A stretch of DNA of 53,365 bases from an uncultured Ruminococcus sp. (GTDB lineage: Bacteria > Bacillota > Clostridia > Oscillospirales > Acutalibacteraceae). The notes under the pieces were generated by a model. That model was not told the origin of the DNA. It made no database searches and was given only the letters and a program-made list of their open reading frames with translations. Of this stretch, positions 1-7,068 are shown piece after piece. The position numbers and the translations under genes are program-made. The stretch covers positions 1-53,365 of the forward strand of contig CACYWT010000014.1 in the NCBI GenBank assembly GCA_902778175.1, given 5' to 3'. Every line of letters begins with the position of its first letter. The stretch's first letter is position 1.

Positions 1-94
1 GGTGCCATATATCCGTTCAGTGGGAGTAAAAATCTCCCACTGAACGACAGCAAGCCTACGGCTTGCCTTTGCTTGTTGAAAGCAAAGCTTTTAA
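1..94 (+). repeat. Dispersed hairpin repeat, copy 1 (cut by window edge)
   Basis: These 94 bases match 4297-4390 base for base, and 35395-35470 apart from an 18-base deletion and one substitution. The unit holds three consecutive hairpins: a 12-bp perfect stem (GTTCAGTGGGAG with its complement, loop TAAAAAT), a 6-bp stem CAAGCC/GGCTTG, and a 7-bp stem TTTGCTT/AAGCAAA. It ends in GCTTTTAA, about 20 bases before the miaB promoter. The left end lies outside the window. Its function is unknown; a REP-like palindromic element is the simplest reading. Confidence 0.85.
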
Positions 95-113
95 AAAAAT
101 AACCCGATAAATC

Positions 114-142
114 TTGAACAGAAAAAATAAATGTGGTATGAT
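114..142 (+). promoter_or_regulatory. miaB promoter
   Basis: The -35 hexamer TTGAAC (114-119) and -10 hexamer TATGAT (137-142) are separated by 17 bases, with a TG extended -10 motif just before the -10. The hexamer overlaps an in-frame ATG at 131, which argues that miaB starts downstream of that ATG. Confidence 0.75.
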
Positions 143-202
143 ATAATTAGAAGCATAATTTTTATCGTCACATACAGTTTTATTAAACCGGAGGATTTAT
201 TT

Positions 203-1609
203 GTGAGTGATATCAGTACTACAGAACAGGAACTGACAAAACAGGAGGATTATATTTCCCGGCTTGAGGATATCCTTTATCTCAGGGCAGGGAACCGTCA
301 GCCGCTTGCTTTTGTTCATACCTACGGCTGTCAGCAGAATGTGGCTGACAGCGAGAAAATAAAGGGAATGCTTGTCCGTTCAGGCTGCGCCCTTACGGAA
401 CAGAAGGAAGATGCGGATATAATCATCTTCAATACCTGCGCTGTCCGTGAACACGCAGAGGACAGGGTTTTCGGCAATGTCGGAGCGCTGAAGGCGCTGA
501 AAAAGAAAAAGCCGTCCCTGCTTATCGGTCTTTGCGGCTGTATGATGGAGCAGGAGCATATAGCGGATAAGATATATAAAAGCTTTCCTTATGTCGGTCT
601 TGTTTTCGGAACCCATGTTATTCATAAATTCCCCGAGCTGCTTTATCACGCTGTTACCGACGGAAAGCGTGTTTTTGAGCGTGGAAATGACGACGGACAG
701 ATCTATGAGGGACTTCCGCTGCACCGCGACGGGAGTTTCAAGGGCTGGCTGCCGATAATGTACGGCTGTGATAATTTCTGCACCTACTGCATAGTGCCTC
801 ATGTCCGCGGACGTGAACGCAGCCGCCGTCCCGGTGTTATTCTTGATGAGGCGCGTTCAATGGTAAAAGCCGGCTTCAAGGATATCACGCTTCTCGGACA
901 GAATGTCAATTCCTACGGGAAATGGCTTGATGAGGACGTGGATTTTGCCGGTCTGCTTTCTGATGTTGCAGCTATCGAGGGTGATTTCTGGGTTCGTTTT
1001 ATGACATCGCATCCTAAGGACGCATCAAAAAAACTGATAGATACCATGGCGGAAAATCCTAAGATCTGCAATCATCTGCACCTTCCTTTCCAGAGCGGTT
1101 CCGATACTATCCTCAGCCGCATGAACCGCCGCTATACAAGGGAGAAATATCTTGAGATCGCAAATTATGCGAAAAGCCGGATACCCGACCTTTCTCTTAC
1201 GAGCGACGTTATAGTCGGCTTTCCCGGAGAAACGGAGGAGGATTTTCAGGCAACTCTCGATCTGATCAGAGAAGTGAAATTTACTTCCCTGTTTACTTTT
1301 ATTTATTCTCCGCGTGTCGGTACTCCTGCGGCGAAATTCGAGGATCCGTATACGCATGAGGTAAAGGCAAGACATATGGGTGAGCTTCTTCGTGTGCAGG
1401 AGGAGATCGCAGCTCAGAGATGCGCCGCAATGGTAGGCAGGACATACCGTGTGCTTGTTGAGGAACAGGCAAGAGAAGGCGTTCTCAATTCAAGAACACA
1501 GAATAATATCGTAGTTGAGATCGAGGCTCCGGCGGAGCTTATCGGCAGCTTCCGCGAGGTCGAGATAACCGAGGCGAGAAACTGGATACTCAGGGGAAAA
1601 CTTAAATAA
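203..1609 (+). CDS. miaB: tRNA-2-methylthio-N6-dimethylallyladenosine synthase MiaB
   Basis: Radical-SAM methylthiotransferase that converts i6A37 to ms2i6A37 in tRNAs reading UNN codons. It is 468 residues from a GTG start at 203, preceded by GGAGG-like bases at 190-195; an upstream in-frame ATG at 131 lies inside the promoter and was rejected. The N-terminal methylthiotransferase domain shows the TYGCQQN motif (Cys near residue 43) with further Cys in NTCAVRE and LCGCMMEQ, the ligands of the auxiliary Fe-S cluster. The radical-SAM CxxxCxxC lies near residues 189-196 (GCDNFCTYC), and a TRAM-like RNA-binding domain ends the protein. CQQN rather than CKVN or CEKN separates it from the MtaB and RimO homologues elsewhere in the window. 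The HAD gene follows after 19 bases, probably in the same transcript. Confidence 0.95.
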   Translation: MSDISTTEQELTKQEDYISRLEDILYLRAGNRQPLAFVHTYGCQQNVADSEKIKGMLVRSGCALTEQKEDADIIIFNTCAVREHAEDRVFGNVGALKALKKKKPSLLIGLCGCMMEQEHIADKIYKSFPYVGLVFGTHVIHKFPELLYHAVTDGKRVFERGNDDGQIYEGLPLHRDGSFKGWLPIMYGCDNFCTYCIVPHVRGRERSRRPGVILDEARSMVKAGFKDITLLGQNVNSYGKWLDEDVDFAGLLSDVAAIEGDFWVRFMTSHPKDASKKLIDTMAENPKICNHLHLPFQSGSDTILSRMNRRYTREKYLEIANYAKSRIPDLSLTSDVIVGFPGETEEDFQATLDLIREVKFTSLFTFIYSPRVGTPAAKFEDPYTHEVKARHMGELLRVQEEIAAQRCAAMVGRTYRVLVEEQAREGVLNSRTQNNIVVEIEAPAELIGSFREVEITEARNWILRGKLK

Positions 1610-1628
1610 TAATCAGGAGGAATATGAT

Positions 1629-2357
1629 ATGTATAAGAATTATCTTTTTGATCTTTACGGTACTCTTGTGGATATAAATACAAATGAATGGAAGGCAAGC
1701 CTCTGGAAAAATATGGCAATGATTTATTCCGTCAGCGGCGCGCCGTATAAACCGAAGGAAATAAGAAAGGCATATGACGCTTATCTGCAGGACGAAATAG
1801 ACGCGGTACCGAAGGAAAAATACTATGTTTATCCCGAACCGCTGATTGATAACGTATTCAGACGTCTTTACAGTGAAAAGGGCGTGGAATACAGTGATGA
1901 AATGATAAAATATACCGCAAGGGTATTCCGTGCGCTTACAATAAAGTATATCAGGCTTTATCCGGGAGCAAAGGAGCTTCTTGATGCTATCCGCGCTCAC
2001 GGGGGAAGGATATACCTTCTTTCCAATGCGCAGCGCAGTTTTACAGAGCCTGAGATCCGTATGCTCGGTATCTATGATGAATTTGACGATATAATGATCT
2101 CCTCGGACGAGGGCTGTGCAAAGCCTGATAAGAAATTCTATGAATGTATGCTGAAAAAGCATGATCTTGACCCGGCGGAAACAATAATGATCGGAAACGA
2201 CCAGAATACGGATATCCGCGGATCATATGAAGCAGGACTGGATTCGCTTTATGTTCATACAAATATTTCTCCCGAGGTAAAGGGGGAGCTTTTGTCAAAG
2301 TATACTATAATGAGCGGAAGCCTTATCGAAGCGCGCAAGGCTCTGTTCGGAGAATAA
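1629..2357 (+). CDS. HAD-family hydrolase (YjjG-like)
   Basis: Haloacid-dehalogenase superfamily protein of 242 residues, probably a cytosolic phosphatase acting on a small phosphorylated metabolite. Motif I is FDLYGTLVD with the nucleophile Asp8. Motif II is LLSNAQ, the motif III lysine lies in CAKPDKKFY, and motif IV is GNDQNTD. An alpha-helical cap lies between motifs I and II, as in the YjjG/dehalogenase-type C1 subfamily. The second Asp of the usual DxDGT is Tyr here (DLYGT), a substitution known in true haloacid dehalogenases, so a classical phosphatase mechanism is not certain. The start has a GGAGG site at 1616-1620, and the gene ends 9 bases before a strong hairpin. Substrate cannot be told from sequence. 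Confidence 0.85.
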   Translation: MYKNYLFDLYGTLVDINTNEWKASLWKNMAMIYSVSGAPYKPKEIRKAYDAYLQDEIDAVPKEKYYVYPEPLIDNVFRRLYSEKGVEYSDEMIKYTARVFRALTIKYIRLYPGAKELLDAIRAHGGRIYLLSNAQRSFTEPEIRMLGIYDEFDDIMISSDEGCAKPDKKFYECMLKKHDLDPAETIMIGNDQNTDIRGSYEAGLDSLYVHTNISPEVKGELLSKYTIMSGSLIEARKALFGE

Positions 2358-2365
2358 ATATATAA

Positions 2366-2399
2366 GGAGCTGCTGCATCATCGGTAATGCAGCAGCTCC
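2366..2399. terminator. Hairpin between convergent genes
   Basis: A perfect 13-bp stem (GGAGCTGCTGCAT, 2366-2378, pairing with 2387-2399) with an 8-base loop lies between the HAD gene and the converging YdcF-like gene. There is no clean U-tract on either side, so it is a probable rather than certain bidirectional terminator. Confidence 0.6.
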
Positions 2400-2405
2400 C
2401 TGCGT

Positions 2406-3206
2406 TTATTTGAAAATATCCAGCGCGATCGCAAATATTTCTCTTGTTACAAGATTTGCGGTAACGAACCGGGCTGTCGGTGCGCTGACCGCTCCGGGAT
2501 TCAGTCCGTTCCGTGATGCGATATTCCCAGCGCGGAATTCATGGTACCAGTCTGTTACAATAGCTACGTTTTCGCTAAAACCGTTCTGACGTATTATTTC
2601 AGCGGAATATCTGATGTTTTCGTCCGTTGTGGTGGAACGCTCCTCTTTATACAGTCTGTCGGGCGATATTCCCTTGTCCGTCAGATAGCGGTACATACAT
2701 TCGGCTTCGCTGATTTTTTCGCGTTCGCCCTTTCCTCCGGAAAGTATGGCTTTTGCATCGGGATTTGACGCAAGATGGTCATATGCCGTGTCAAGCCTCA
2801 GGCGCAGCGTATAGCTCGGCTCATCGCCTCTTACCTCACAACCGAGAACTATAACGGTAGCATCCTTTTCCGGAGCTTTGCCGCTCCCGTAAAACATCAG
2901 GCATAATGCAGTTATGACATACAATACAAACAGTATCAGCAGGGAAATCAGTGTAAAGAATAATATTTTTCCTCCCTTTGTTTTCATCATGCGCCGCGCA
3001 GCCAATTTGATGAATCCGAAAAAGACAGCGCACAATGCCGTTAACGAGAAAAAGCTTATTCCGGCAATGCTGCCGAAACCTATGAATCCCGAATCAAGAT
3101 ACCAGTATATCATTCCGAGTGAAAGTATTACTGCTGCGATACGCAGGATTATTTCTGTTATCAGTAACGGCGTTATTACATTTTTTACTTTTGTTTTTTC
3201 ATTCAT
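2406..3206 (-). CDS. YdcF/SanA-like DUF218 membrane protein
   Basis: A 266-residue protein with three N-terminal hydrophobic helices (about residues 8-35, 41-65 and 78-108) followed by a DUF218/YdcF domain. The domain shows the typical start (ATVIVLGCEVRG), an ILSGGKGEREKISEA loop and the TTTDENIRYSAE segment, giving a Rossmann-like fold thought to handle nucleotide-linked or lipid-linked substrates at the envelope. The ATG has GGAGG seven bases upstream, and a consensus promoter sits 60 bases further up. The family is linked to cell-envelope integrity (SanA, ElyC), but the exact reaction is not established and cannot be assigned here. Confidence 0.8.
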   Translation of the reverse strand: MNEKTKVKNVITPLLITEIILRIAAVILSLGMIYWYLDSGFIGFGSIAGISFFSLTALCAVFFGFIKLAARRMMKTKGGKILFFTLISLLILFVLYVITALCLMFYGSGKAPEKDATVIVLGCEVRGDEPSYTLRLRLDTAYDHLASNPDAKAILSGGKGEREKISEAECMYRYLTDKGISPDRLYKEERSTTTDENIRYSAEIIRQNGFSENVAIVTDWYHEFRAGNIASRNGLNPGAVSAPTARFVTANLVTREIFAIALDIFK

Positions 3207-3265
3207 TTTAATTTCCTCCGGGAAGTGCTGCTGATATTGTACTTATTTCACACAAATATAGTATT

Positions 3266-3294
3266 ATTCTATTTTGAAAAAAGGATCTTGTCAA
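3266..3294 (-). promoter_or_regulatory. Promoter of the YdcF-like gene
   Basis: Read on the minus strand: -35 TTGACA (3289-3294), a 17-base spacer, -10 TAGAAT (3266-3271), followed by the gene at 3206. Confidence 0.7.
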
Positions 3295-3623
3295 TAGTTA
3301 TTTTGACCGAAAAACAGAATCGTCGCATATAACATAAAAAATGCGGAAATTTATAAAAAATAACGCTTGACATTGAAAATAATACATTTTGTTATTTTTT
3401 TGCCGAAATAATTACAAATTAGTCACGGTTGAAAGCTGCTGTGAACAATCAACAGGGTAAAAAAACCGATGAATTCAACTTTTCAACCGACTTTTCCACA
3501 TTGATCCACTTGAATTTCCCAACATTTCAACCGAGTTTTCAACATTTACACATTGTATAATTCTTTTTTTATTTCCGGCAGAAAATAATACAGGGGGATT
3601 TATGTGAAAAATATCAAACGGAT
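3295..3623. other. AT-rich intergenic region with repeats and DnaA-box-like sites
   Basis: No gene was found here. A minus-strand DUF5662 gene ends at 3624. The region holds a plus-strand TTGACA (3367-3372) with a weak -10 (TGTTAT) 17 bases on. It also holds a direct repeat TTTCAACCGA-TTTTC-ACATT at 3481-3502 and 3525-3546, and the inverted core CGGTTGAAA at 3426-3434, which could pair with either copy. Two 9-mers fit the TTWTNCACA DnaA-box consensus: TTTTCCACA at 3492-3500 and its reverse form TGTGAAAAA at 3603-3611. Confidence 0.5.
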
Positions 3624-4172
3624 TCAATAAGGGAATGTGTCCTGATGTTTAAGGATTTTATAGCGGATATATCTGAGTGTGATATCCTCTCCGTTGTCCT
3701 TTAGCATTTTCAACAATTTTTCAAGAAGTGCGGCGGTATCGGGGTGAATAATATAGTGAGAACGGGAATTCATATAATAATTATACGGGTCGGCGTCAGT
3801 ATAATCCCTGCCCCGGTAATTTTTTGATGCGGCAACTCTGTCGCAGAACATTTCTATGACATAACGCAGAGGCATTTTCATGCCGACCATATCATGTCCC
3901 TCCTGCAAGCCGTAATCTATCCAGTATTCAAGATGATGCTTGTTTCTGCCCTTATGGTGCAGCCATGCGCTGCTGTAGCCCTTATCCTCGCGTTCGGCAT
4001 TATTAGGGCTGCAGGTACCCTGATAATACCTTGCTCCCACAAGAAATTCCACAGGGTTATATTTTGACATATCGTGCAGAAGTCCCTGTTTATAAAGACC
4101 GACCTTGAAACAAAGCTCCATGACGAGATATTTATGATGATTGATAGTTTTCAGGTGTTCTATCCATTTCAT
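3624..4172 (-). CDS. DUF5662 family protein
   Basis: A 182-residue soluble protein beginning MKWIEHLKTINHHKYLV. The ATG at 4172 is preceded by GGAG at an 8-base spacing; an in-frame GTG three codons upstream is less well placed. It carries paired His/Asp motifs (NHHK, LLHDMSKYN, WLHHKGRNKHHLEYW) that look like a metal-binding, HD-like arrangement, which is how I recognise the DUF5662 family found in Clostridia and their phages. No reaction is known to me. It has its own good promoter, so it appears to be a single-gene unit. Confidence 0.75.
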   Translation of the reverse strand: MKWIEHLKTINHHKYLVMELCFKVGLYKQGLLHDMSKYNPVEFLVGARYYQGTCSPNNAEREDKGYSSAWLHHKGRNKHHLEYWIDYGLQEGHDMVGMKMPLRYVIEMFCDRVAASKNYRGRDYTDADPYNYYMNSRSHYIIHPDTAALLEKLLKMLKDNGEDITLRYIRYKILKHQDTFPY

Positions 4173-4204
4173 TCCTGTCACTCCGTATCTGATTTATTAC
4201 TATT

Positions 4205-4233
4205 ATTATATAATGAATCGCTTATCAGTTCAA
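4205..4233 (-). promoter_or_regulatory. Promoter of the DUF5662 gene
   Basis: Minus-strand TTGAAC (4228-4233), a 17-base spacer, then TATAAT (4205-4210). It lies about 30 bases from the start of repeat copy 2. Confidence 0.75.
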
Positions 4234-4262
4234 TACCGTACCGGGATTTTGGAAAAACCGAT

Positions 4263-4565
4263 ATAACCGCAAAGTATGTCCCCCGCCTCTAAGGCGGGTG
4301 CCATATATCCGTTCAGTGGGAGTAAAAATCTCCCACTGAACGACAGCAAGCCTACGGCTTGCCTTTGCTTGTTGAAAGCAAAGCTTTTAACTGCGGCTGA
4401 GAGGTGTCCACCGGACACCCGCGCCCTCTATAGGCGGCGGATGCCATACGTGCATCGGTGGTGGGTTAAAATCCCCCCACCGATGTCCGCAGGAGCTAAA
4501 GCTCCACGACGTCTGTTGACTGCGTCGCTTGCTCCAATCAAGCGAGCTTGTTGGAGCTTAGCTCC
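4263..4565 (+). repeat. Dispersed hairpin repeat, copy 2 plus a divergent second unit
   Basis: Copy 2 begins with ATAACCGCAAAGTATG (4263-4278, repeated at 35295-35310). It contains the 94-base core identical to 1-94 (4297-4390). A linker with the palindromic GTGTCCACCGGACAC follows, then a second, diverged unit (about 4434-4565). That unit keeps the layout: GGATGCCATACGTGCATCGG echoes GGGTGCCATATATCCGTTC, a long stem encloses TTAAAAT, and more short palindromes follow (GGAGCTAAAGCTCC). The array fills most of the 478-base gap between the DUF5662 gene and the ABC-F gene, and no gene is seen in it. Confidence 0.8.
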
Positions 4566-4591
4566 TTGTTTAATATGGTCCGGTGTATTAC

Positions 4592-4620
4592 TTGCAATTA
4601 CAGACAAAAAATGATATTAT
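4592..4620 (+). promoter_or_regulatory. Promoter of the ABC-F gene
   Basis: TTGCAA (4592-4597), a 17-base spacer ending in TGA (extended -10), then TATTAT (4615-4620). The gene's ribosome site begins 16 bases downstream. Confidence 0.75.
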
Positions 4621-4650
4621 AGTTAGCGTAACGGCGGAAGGATGGGAAAT

Positions 4651-6558
4651 ATGGCACTTGTTACGGTACAGGATCTTATGATGGAATTCGGACAGCAGCG
4701 TTTGTTCGAGGATATGAATTTTGAAATACAGAAGGGTGACAGGATCGGACTTATCGGCGTCAACGGCTGCGGAAAGACAACTCTTTTCAAGCTGCTGACA
4801 GGGGAATATATCCCCGGCGGCGGTACGATCGTTATAAATAAGAATACAACTGTCGGATATATGGAGCAGCACGTCTGCCGGAATCTTGACAGAAGTGCTT
4901 ATGATGAAGTGATGACCGTTTTTGACGATCTGACCGAAATGGAAAATGAGCTTGAATCGCTTAACGTACTGATCGGCTCGGTCAGCGGAGAACTTGACGA
5001 AATGGTCAGCAGACAGGCTTTCCTGCATGATGAATTTACCCGCCGCGGAGGTCTGACCTGCCGCAGCAGGGCAAGATCTGCGCTGCTCGGTCTTGGCTTT
5101 GACGATAATGAGATGAAACTCCCGGTAAGCAGTCTGAGCGGCGGTCAGAGGGCAAAGCTCCAGCTTGCAAAGCTGCTTTTGTGTGACGCTCAGCTGCTGC
5201 TTCTTGATGAGCCTACCAACCATCTCGATACCGAAAGCATACAGTGGCTGGAGGATTATCTTATCGGCTCTGACTGCTCCTACATAGTTATATCCCATGA
5301 CCGTTATTTTCTTGACAAGACGACTAACCGCACATTTGAAATAGAAAACCGCAGAATGTGCCGCTATAAAGGAAATTATACCGCTTTCCTGCCGCAGAAG
5401 GAAGAGCATCTTCTCAGTATGCAGAGAACATACGATAATACCATGAAAGAAATAAACCGTCTTGAGGGTATCGTTGAGCAGCAAAGGCGCTGGAACAGGG
5501 AAAAGAATATCCGTACCGCTGAAAGTAAAATGAAGGCTATCCGCCGTCTGGAGCAGACTCTCGAAAGGCCTGAAAACGCGCCCTCATCGATACGCTTTGA
5601 TCTTGGCATCAGGAACCGCAGCGGTGATGACGTTCTTACGGTAAAGGGACTGGAACTTTCCTTCGGGGAAAAAAGACTGTTTTCCGGAGTGGATATGGAA
5701 ATACACAGGGGCGAAAGAATATTCATACTCGGTCCCAACGGCTGCGGAAAGACCTCGCTGCTCAGGACCCTGCTCGGAAAATATAAGCCGCGTTCAGGCT
5801 ATGTACGCTTCGGAGAGGGCGTCAGAACGGGCTATTACGATCAGATACAGACGGGTATGGACAGTGAAAAAACTGTTTTTGAGGAGCTCAGCGACCGTTT
5901 CCCTGCAATGACGAATACCGAAATAAGGAATACCCTTGCTCGTTTTCTGTTTAAGAACGATGATGTATTCAAGCCGCTTTCGACCCTCAGCGGCGGAGAA
6001 AGGGCAAGGGTGCTGCTGACAGAACTGATGCTTGCAGGAGCGAATCTTCTGTTTCTTGACGAGCCTACGAACCATCTTGATATCAATTCGTGTGCAGCAT
6101 TGCAGGACGCCCTTGCGGATTATGAGGGAACTCTGATAATCGTATCTCATGACCGTTACCTTATCAACGCCCTTGCAGACAGGATACTGTATCTCACTCC
6201 CGGGGGGATAAAGGAATATGAGGGCAGCTATGAGGATTATCTCGAAAAGGCTGATCCTTTCGGGAAAAAGAAGACTGCTCCCGTAAACCGGGAGCAGGGC
6301 GAAAAACAGACGGAATACCGCAAAAAGAAAGAAAATGACGCTCAGCGCCGACGCGACAGGGCAAGGCTGACCCGTCTGGAAAAGGAGATCGCGGAAGCTG
6401 AGGAAAAGCTTTCTTCACTTAATGAGGAGCTTAACGATCCCGAAACGGCTGCGGATTATGAGAAGGTGCTGAGTATTACCTCAGAGATAAGCTCCTGCGA
6501 AAGCTCGCTTGAAGTCATGTATGAGGAATGGGAAACTCTTTCCGAGAGAACGGAATGA
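4651..6558 (+). CDS. ABC-F family ATPase (Uup/YdiF-like)
   Basis: Duplicated-ATPase ABC-F protein of 635 residues without membrane segments; family members act on the ribosome. NBD1 has Walker A GVNGCGKTT, signature LSGGQRAKL and Walker B LLLDEPTNHLD. NBD2 has GPNGCGKTS, LSGGERARV and LFLDEPTNHLD. The basic inter-domain linker (MQRTYDNTMKEINRLEGIVEQ and on) is the P-site tRNA interaction motif region, and a charged C-terminal coiled coil of about 80 residues follows, as in Uup/YdiF. I chose the ATG at 4651 because GGAAGG at 4636-4641 is nine bases away, whereas the ATG at 4642 directly abuts it. Whether this copy is housekeeping or confers antibiotic protection cannot be told. Confidence 0.9.
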   Translation: MALVTVQDLMMEFGQQRLFEDMNFEIQKGDRIGLIGVNGCGKTTLFKLLTGEYIPGGGTIVINKNTTVGYMEQHVCRNLDRSAYDEVMTVFDDLTEMENELESLNVLIGSVSGELDEMVSRQAFLHDEFTRRGGLTCRSRARSALLGLGFDDNEMKLPVSSLSGGQRAKLQLAKLLLCDAQLLLLDEPTNHLDTESIQWLEDYLIGSDCSYIVISHDRYFLDKTTNRTFEIENRRMCRYKGNYTAFLPQKEEHLLSMQRTYDNTMKEINRLEGIVEQQRRWNREKNIRTAESKMKAIRRLEQTLERPENAPSSIRFDLGIRNRSGDDVLTVKGLELSFGEKRLFSGVDMEIHRGERIFILGPNGCGKTSLLRTLLGKYKPRSGYVRFGEGVRTGYYDQIQTGMDSEKTVFEELSDRFPAMTNTEIRNTLARFLFKNDDVFKPLSTLSGGERARVLLTELMLAGANLLFLDEPTNHLDINSCAALQDALADYEGTLIIVSHDRYLINALADRILYLTPGGIKEYEGSYEDYLEKADPFGKKKTAPVNREQGEKQTEYRKKKENDAQRRRDRARLTRLEKEIAEAEEKLSSLNEELNDPETAADYEKVLSITSEISSCESSLEVMYEEWETLSERTE

Positions 6559-6570
6559 CCCGTCGCATGA

Positions 6571-6597
6571 AAAAACTCCGTACCCGAGGGTACGGAG
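6571..6597 (-). terminator. Terminator of the HPr-like gene
   Basis: A 10-bp perfect stem (CTCCGTACCC with GGGTACGGAG, 6576-6597) is preceded on the plus strand by AAAAA (6571-6575), that is, followed by UUUUU on the minus strand. It therefore serves the minus-strand gene ending at 6608. Confidence 0.8.
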
Positions 6598-6607
6598 CGC
6601 AAACGAT

Positions 6608-6841
6608 TCAGCAAAGATATTTTTTGACATCATCATAAAAGCTTTCCGGTATTGTATCCACCGGAACATGAAGAATCAGAGGATTTGAGATGTCCAGACT
6701 TATGATACCTATGAGCGAATGTGCGTCGATCGTATAGATATCGGAAATAAGATTGATGGGCAGCTTTTCATATTTGGCTACGGTGGCTACGAACTCCTTG
6801 ACATGAGACAGATCTTTGAAAAAAACTTGTGCTTCATACAT
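6608..6841 (-). CDS. HPr-like protein lacking the active-site histidine
   Basis: A 77-residue protein whose C-terminal half (IDAHSLIGIISLDISNP) matches the HPr pattern around regulatory Ser46 (DAKSIMGIMSL). The N-terminal region, where HPr has the phosphorylated His15 in GLHARPA, reads LSHVKEFVATVAKYE and has no equivalent GxHxRPA. The fold is probably HPr-like, but PTS phosphotransfer through His15 is not expected. A Ser is retained at the Ser46-like position. A GGAGG site, a consensus promoter and a dedicated terminator make it a monocistronic unit. A second protein of this kind lies at 51120-51371. Confidence 0.7.
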   Translation of the reverse strand: MYEAQVFFKDLSHVKEFVATVAKYEKLPINLISDIYTIDAHSLIGIISLDISNPLILHVPVDTIPESFYDDVKKYLC

Positions 6842-6895
6842 GATAATTTCGTCCTCCTTGATCGGAAAGCAATTTTCTTTGGTTTTGATATACTA

Positions 6896-6924
6896 ATTGT
6901 AACAGTATTTGAGGTGCAGGTCAA
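6896..6924 (-). promoter_or_regulatory. Promoter of the HPr-like gene
   Basis: Minus-strand TTGACC (6919-6924), a 17-base spacer ending TGT (extended -10), then TACAAT (6896-6901). Confidence 0.75.
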
Positions 6925-7068
6925 CCGTAAAAAGACCTATTTTGCCGAAAATTGTTTTTTTCGGAGTAATTATGATATTTCATAACATATAAGGATTATT
7001 TTTATACTATTTAACATCTTTGCATAGAAATAAATATTCACAAACAGATGTGTCGGAGGAAGCAGATA

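Noticed and set aside
1-94. Insertion sequence ends for the dispersed repeat
   Set aside because: No transposase, terminal inverted repeats or target duplications are visible around any of the three copies.
131-202. Longer miaB start at the ATG at 131
   Set aside because: The ATG overlaps the -10 hexamer and the added residues are hydrophobic and unlike MiaB; GTG 203 has a ribosome site.
3295-3623. Chromosomal replication origin
   Set aside because: Only two DnaA-box-like 9-mers are present, with no dnaA, dnaN, rnpA or rpmH nearby; kept only as a possible DnaA-binding cluster.
4588-5484. 298-codon open frame on the minus strand
   Set aside because: It lies wholly antisense to the ABC-F ATPase gene and shows no family motifs.
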